Origin: Natronobacterium texcoconense
GTDB taxonomy: Archaea > Halobacteriota > Halobacteria > Halobacteriales > Natrialbaceae
Direction: 5' to 3'
Assembly: GCF_900104065.1 (NCBI RefSeq)
Contig: NZ_FNLC01000002.1
Span: 974,995-1,038,994 of the forward strand
Length of the DNA: 64,000 nt
Under the pieces are notes generated by a model, which was given only the letters and a program-made list of their open reading frames with translations, searched no databases and was not told the DNA's origin. Positions 62,938 to 64,000 of this stretch are shown here, in pieces. Each line of letters opens with the position of its first letter. The stretch's first letter is position 1. The position numbers and the translations under genes were made by a program.

Positions 62938-64000
62938 ATGACAGAGGCGACGGGGATCGTCGGGGAGTTTCTCTCCTTGAAGGAGGGGACCGACGCGGAT
63001 CTGCTGGCGATGCAGTGTGGGGACTTCTACGAGTTTTTCGCCGACGACGCCGAGACCGTCGCGGACGAACTCGACCTGAAAGTCTCGAAGAAGTCCTCCC
63101 ATGGCTCGTCGTACCCGATGGCCGGCGTCCCGGTCGACGACCTCACGCCGTATCTGAAGGCGCTGGTCGAGCGCGGCTACCGGGTCGCCGTCGCCGACCA
63201 GTACGAGACCGACTCGGGTCACGCCCGCGAAATCGTCCGCGTGGTGACTCCCGGGACCTTGCTCGAGACGACCGACGCCGACGCCCAGTACCTCGCGGCG
63301 GTGGTCGACGGCGCGGCGACGGGCGACGACGGCTACGGCCTCGCGTTCGCCGACGTAACGACTGGCCGCTTCCTCGTCGCGGAAGCCGACGACGGCGACG
63401 AGGCACTGACGGAACTCTACCGGTTCGGCCCCGTCGAGGTCCTACCAGGCCCGGAAGCGCGGACCGACGACGATCTGCTCTCGACTGTGCGCGAGCGGTT
63501 CGACGCCACGCTCACGCTCCACGAGACGGAGGCGTTCGCGCCGAAACGCGCCAGTCACGAGGTCGGCGACCAGTTCGGCCGGGAGACGATCGACCGGCTC
63601 TCGGTCGGCACCCCCGCGATTGCAGCGGCCGGTGCCGTCCTCGACTACGTCGCCGAGACCGGTGCAGGGGTGCTGGCCTCGATGACTCGCATCCAGGCCC
63701 ACCACGGCGACGATCACGTGACGCTGGACGCGACGACCCAGCGAAACCTCGAGTTGACCGAAACCATGCAAGGGGACAGCGACGGCTCGCTGTTCGAGAC
63801 GATCGACCACATAGAGACGAGCGCGGGCCGGCGGCTGCTGAAGGAGTGGCTCTGCCGTCCCCGCCGCTCGCTCGAGGTCCTCGAGCGTCGCCAGGAGTCG
63901 GTCGCCGCGCTGTCGTCGGCCGCGCTCGCTCGAGACGAACTGCAGGATCGACTGGGCGAGGCCTACGACCTGGCGCGGCTGGCATCGAAGGCAACCCACG
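62938..64000 (+). CDS. mutS: DNA mismatch repair protein MutS (3' partial)
   Basis: The first 354 residues of MutS are present; the gene runs off the window. It starts MTEATGIVGEFLSLKEGTDA, with the mismatch-recognition MQCGDFYEFFADDAE (Phe-x-Glu motif, near residue 32), the clamp/connector segment YRVAVADQYETDSG and a lever domain with RRLLKEWLCRPRRSLEVLERRQ (near residue 305). MutS recognises mismatches in DNA. The ATPase core and C-terminus are outside the window. The start is 108 bp from the divergent stress protein. Confidence 0.93.
   Translation, partial: MTEATGIVGEFLSLKEGTDADLLAMQCGDFYEFFADDAETVADELDLKVSKKSSHGSSYPMAGVPVDDLTPYLKALVERGYRVAVADQYETDSGHAREIVRVVTPGTLLETTDADAQYLAAVVDGAATGDDGYGLAFADVTTGRFLVAEADDGDEALTELYRFGPVEVLPGPEARTDDDLLSTVRERFDATLTLHETEAFAPKRASHEVGDQFGRETIDRLSVGTPAIAAAGAVLDYVAETGAGVLASMTRIQAHHGDDHVTLDATTQRNLELTETMQGDSDGSLFETIDHIETSAGRRLLKEWLCRPRRSLEVLERRQESVAALSSAALARDELQDRLGEAYDLARLASKATH

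Noticed and set aside
1-64000. CRISPR arrays, rRNA or tRNA genes
   Set aside because: No regularly spaced repeats, no tRNA T-loop/anticodon patterns and no rRNA segments were seen in the intergenic spaces read by eye.

Overview
The window is a high-GC, acidic-proteome haloarchaeal chromosome segment (class Halobacteria; the exact genus cannot be fixed from the sequence). This is supported by ribosomal proteins S24e and S27ae, a fused Kae1-Bud32 protein, a fused NuoCD, HTH-10 (bacterio-opsin activator type) regulators, Tat/lipobox secreted proteins, GHMP homoserine kinase and archaeal PdxS. Genes are tightly packed, often with 1-8 nt spacing or ATGA overlaps. No rRNA, tRNA or CRISPR array was seen.

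Layout. 1-8.3 kb: a sugar ABC importer (partial binding protein, two permeases, ATPase, small membrane protein) followed by two Gfo/Idh/MocA dehydrogenases and a sugar isomerase/epimerase-like TIM barrel, which looks like an uptake-plus-oxidation pathway for a sugar or polyol. A third, related dehydrogenase at 36 kb has a similar AGTAAA-type palindrome at its start. 8.4-19.7 kb: paired secreted lipoproteins, pdxS, homoserine kinase, a large transducer, a flavoprotein and a stress protein. 19.8-22.8 kb: an nrfD gene and a tpiA-like gene, separated by a 967-bp cassette with 21-bp terminal inverted repeats and an 8-bp target duplication that carries a DUF1917-like gene but no transposase. 22.8-29.4 kb: a class V aminotransferase, uvrA and a propeller protein. 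29.4-32.5 kb: an arsenic cluster (ArsR, RidA, Acr3, stress protein) with two GAAC/GTTC dyads. 32.6-36 kb: S24e, S27ae, Kae1-Bud32 and pyroglutamyl peptidase. 36-42 kb: dehydrogenase, orphan NuoCD, regulator, alcohol dehydrogenase, ITP pyrophosphatase and methyltransferase.

42.3-43.8 kb is an IS1341-type TnpB element with an elaborate right-end structure (candidate omega-RNA); its left end has overwritten the 3' end of the next gene. 44-47.7 kb carries a PIN-domain gene with an overlapping micro-ORF, a molybdate/sulfate permease and an AIR-synthase-like protein. 47.9-56 kb is a copper/nitrous-oxide-reductase-type assembly region (two NosL, a TauE/SafE-like protein, SCO1, NosD-NosF-NosY) without nosZ in view. 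It is interrupted by a wreck of a tungstate/molybdate transporter and by an AT-rich lipoprotein gene. Its NosD appears to carry a NosL-like domain at its N-terminus. 56-64 kb: thiD, a PQQ-type propeller, a tRNA-binding protein, an APC permease with a stress protein, an HTH-10 gene interrupted by one in-frame TAG, a second stress protein and the 5' part of mutS.

Mobile and repeat signals include the 967-bp cassette, the TnpB element, an 80-bp nested palindrome at 4.6 kb, and two copies of a palindromic repeat at 47.8 and 62.0 kb.
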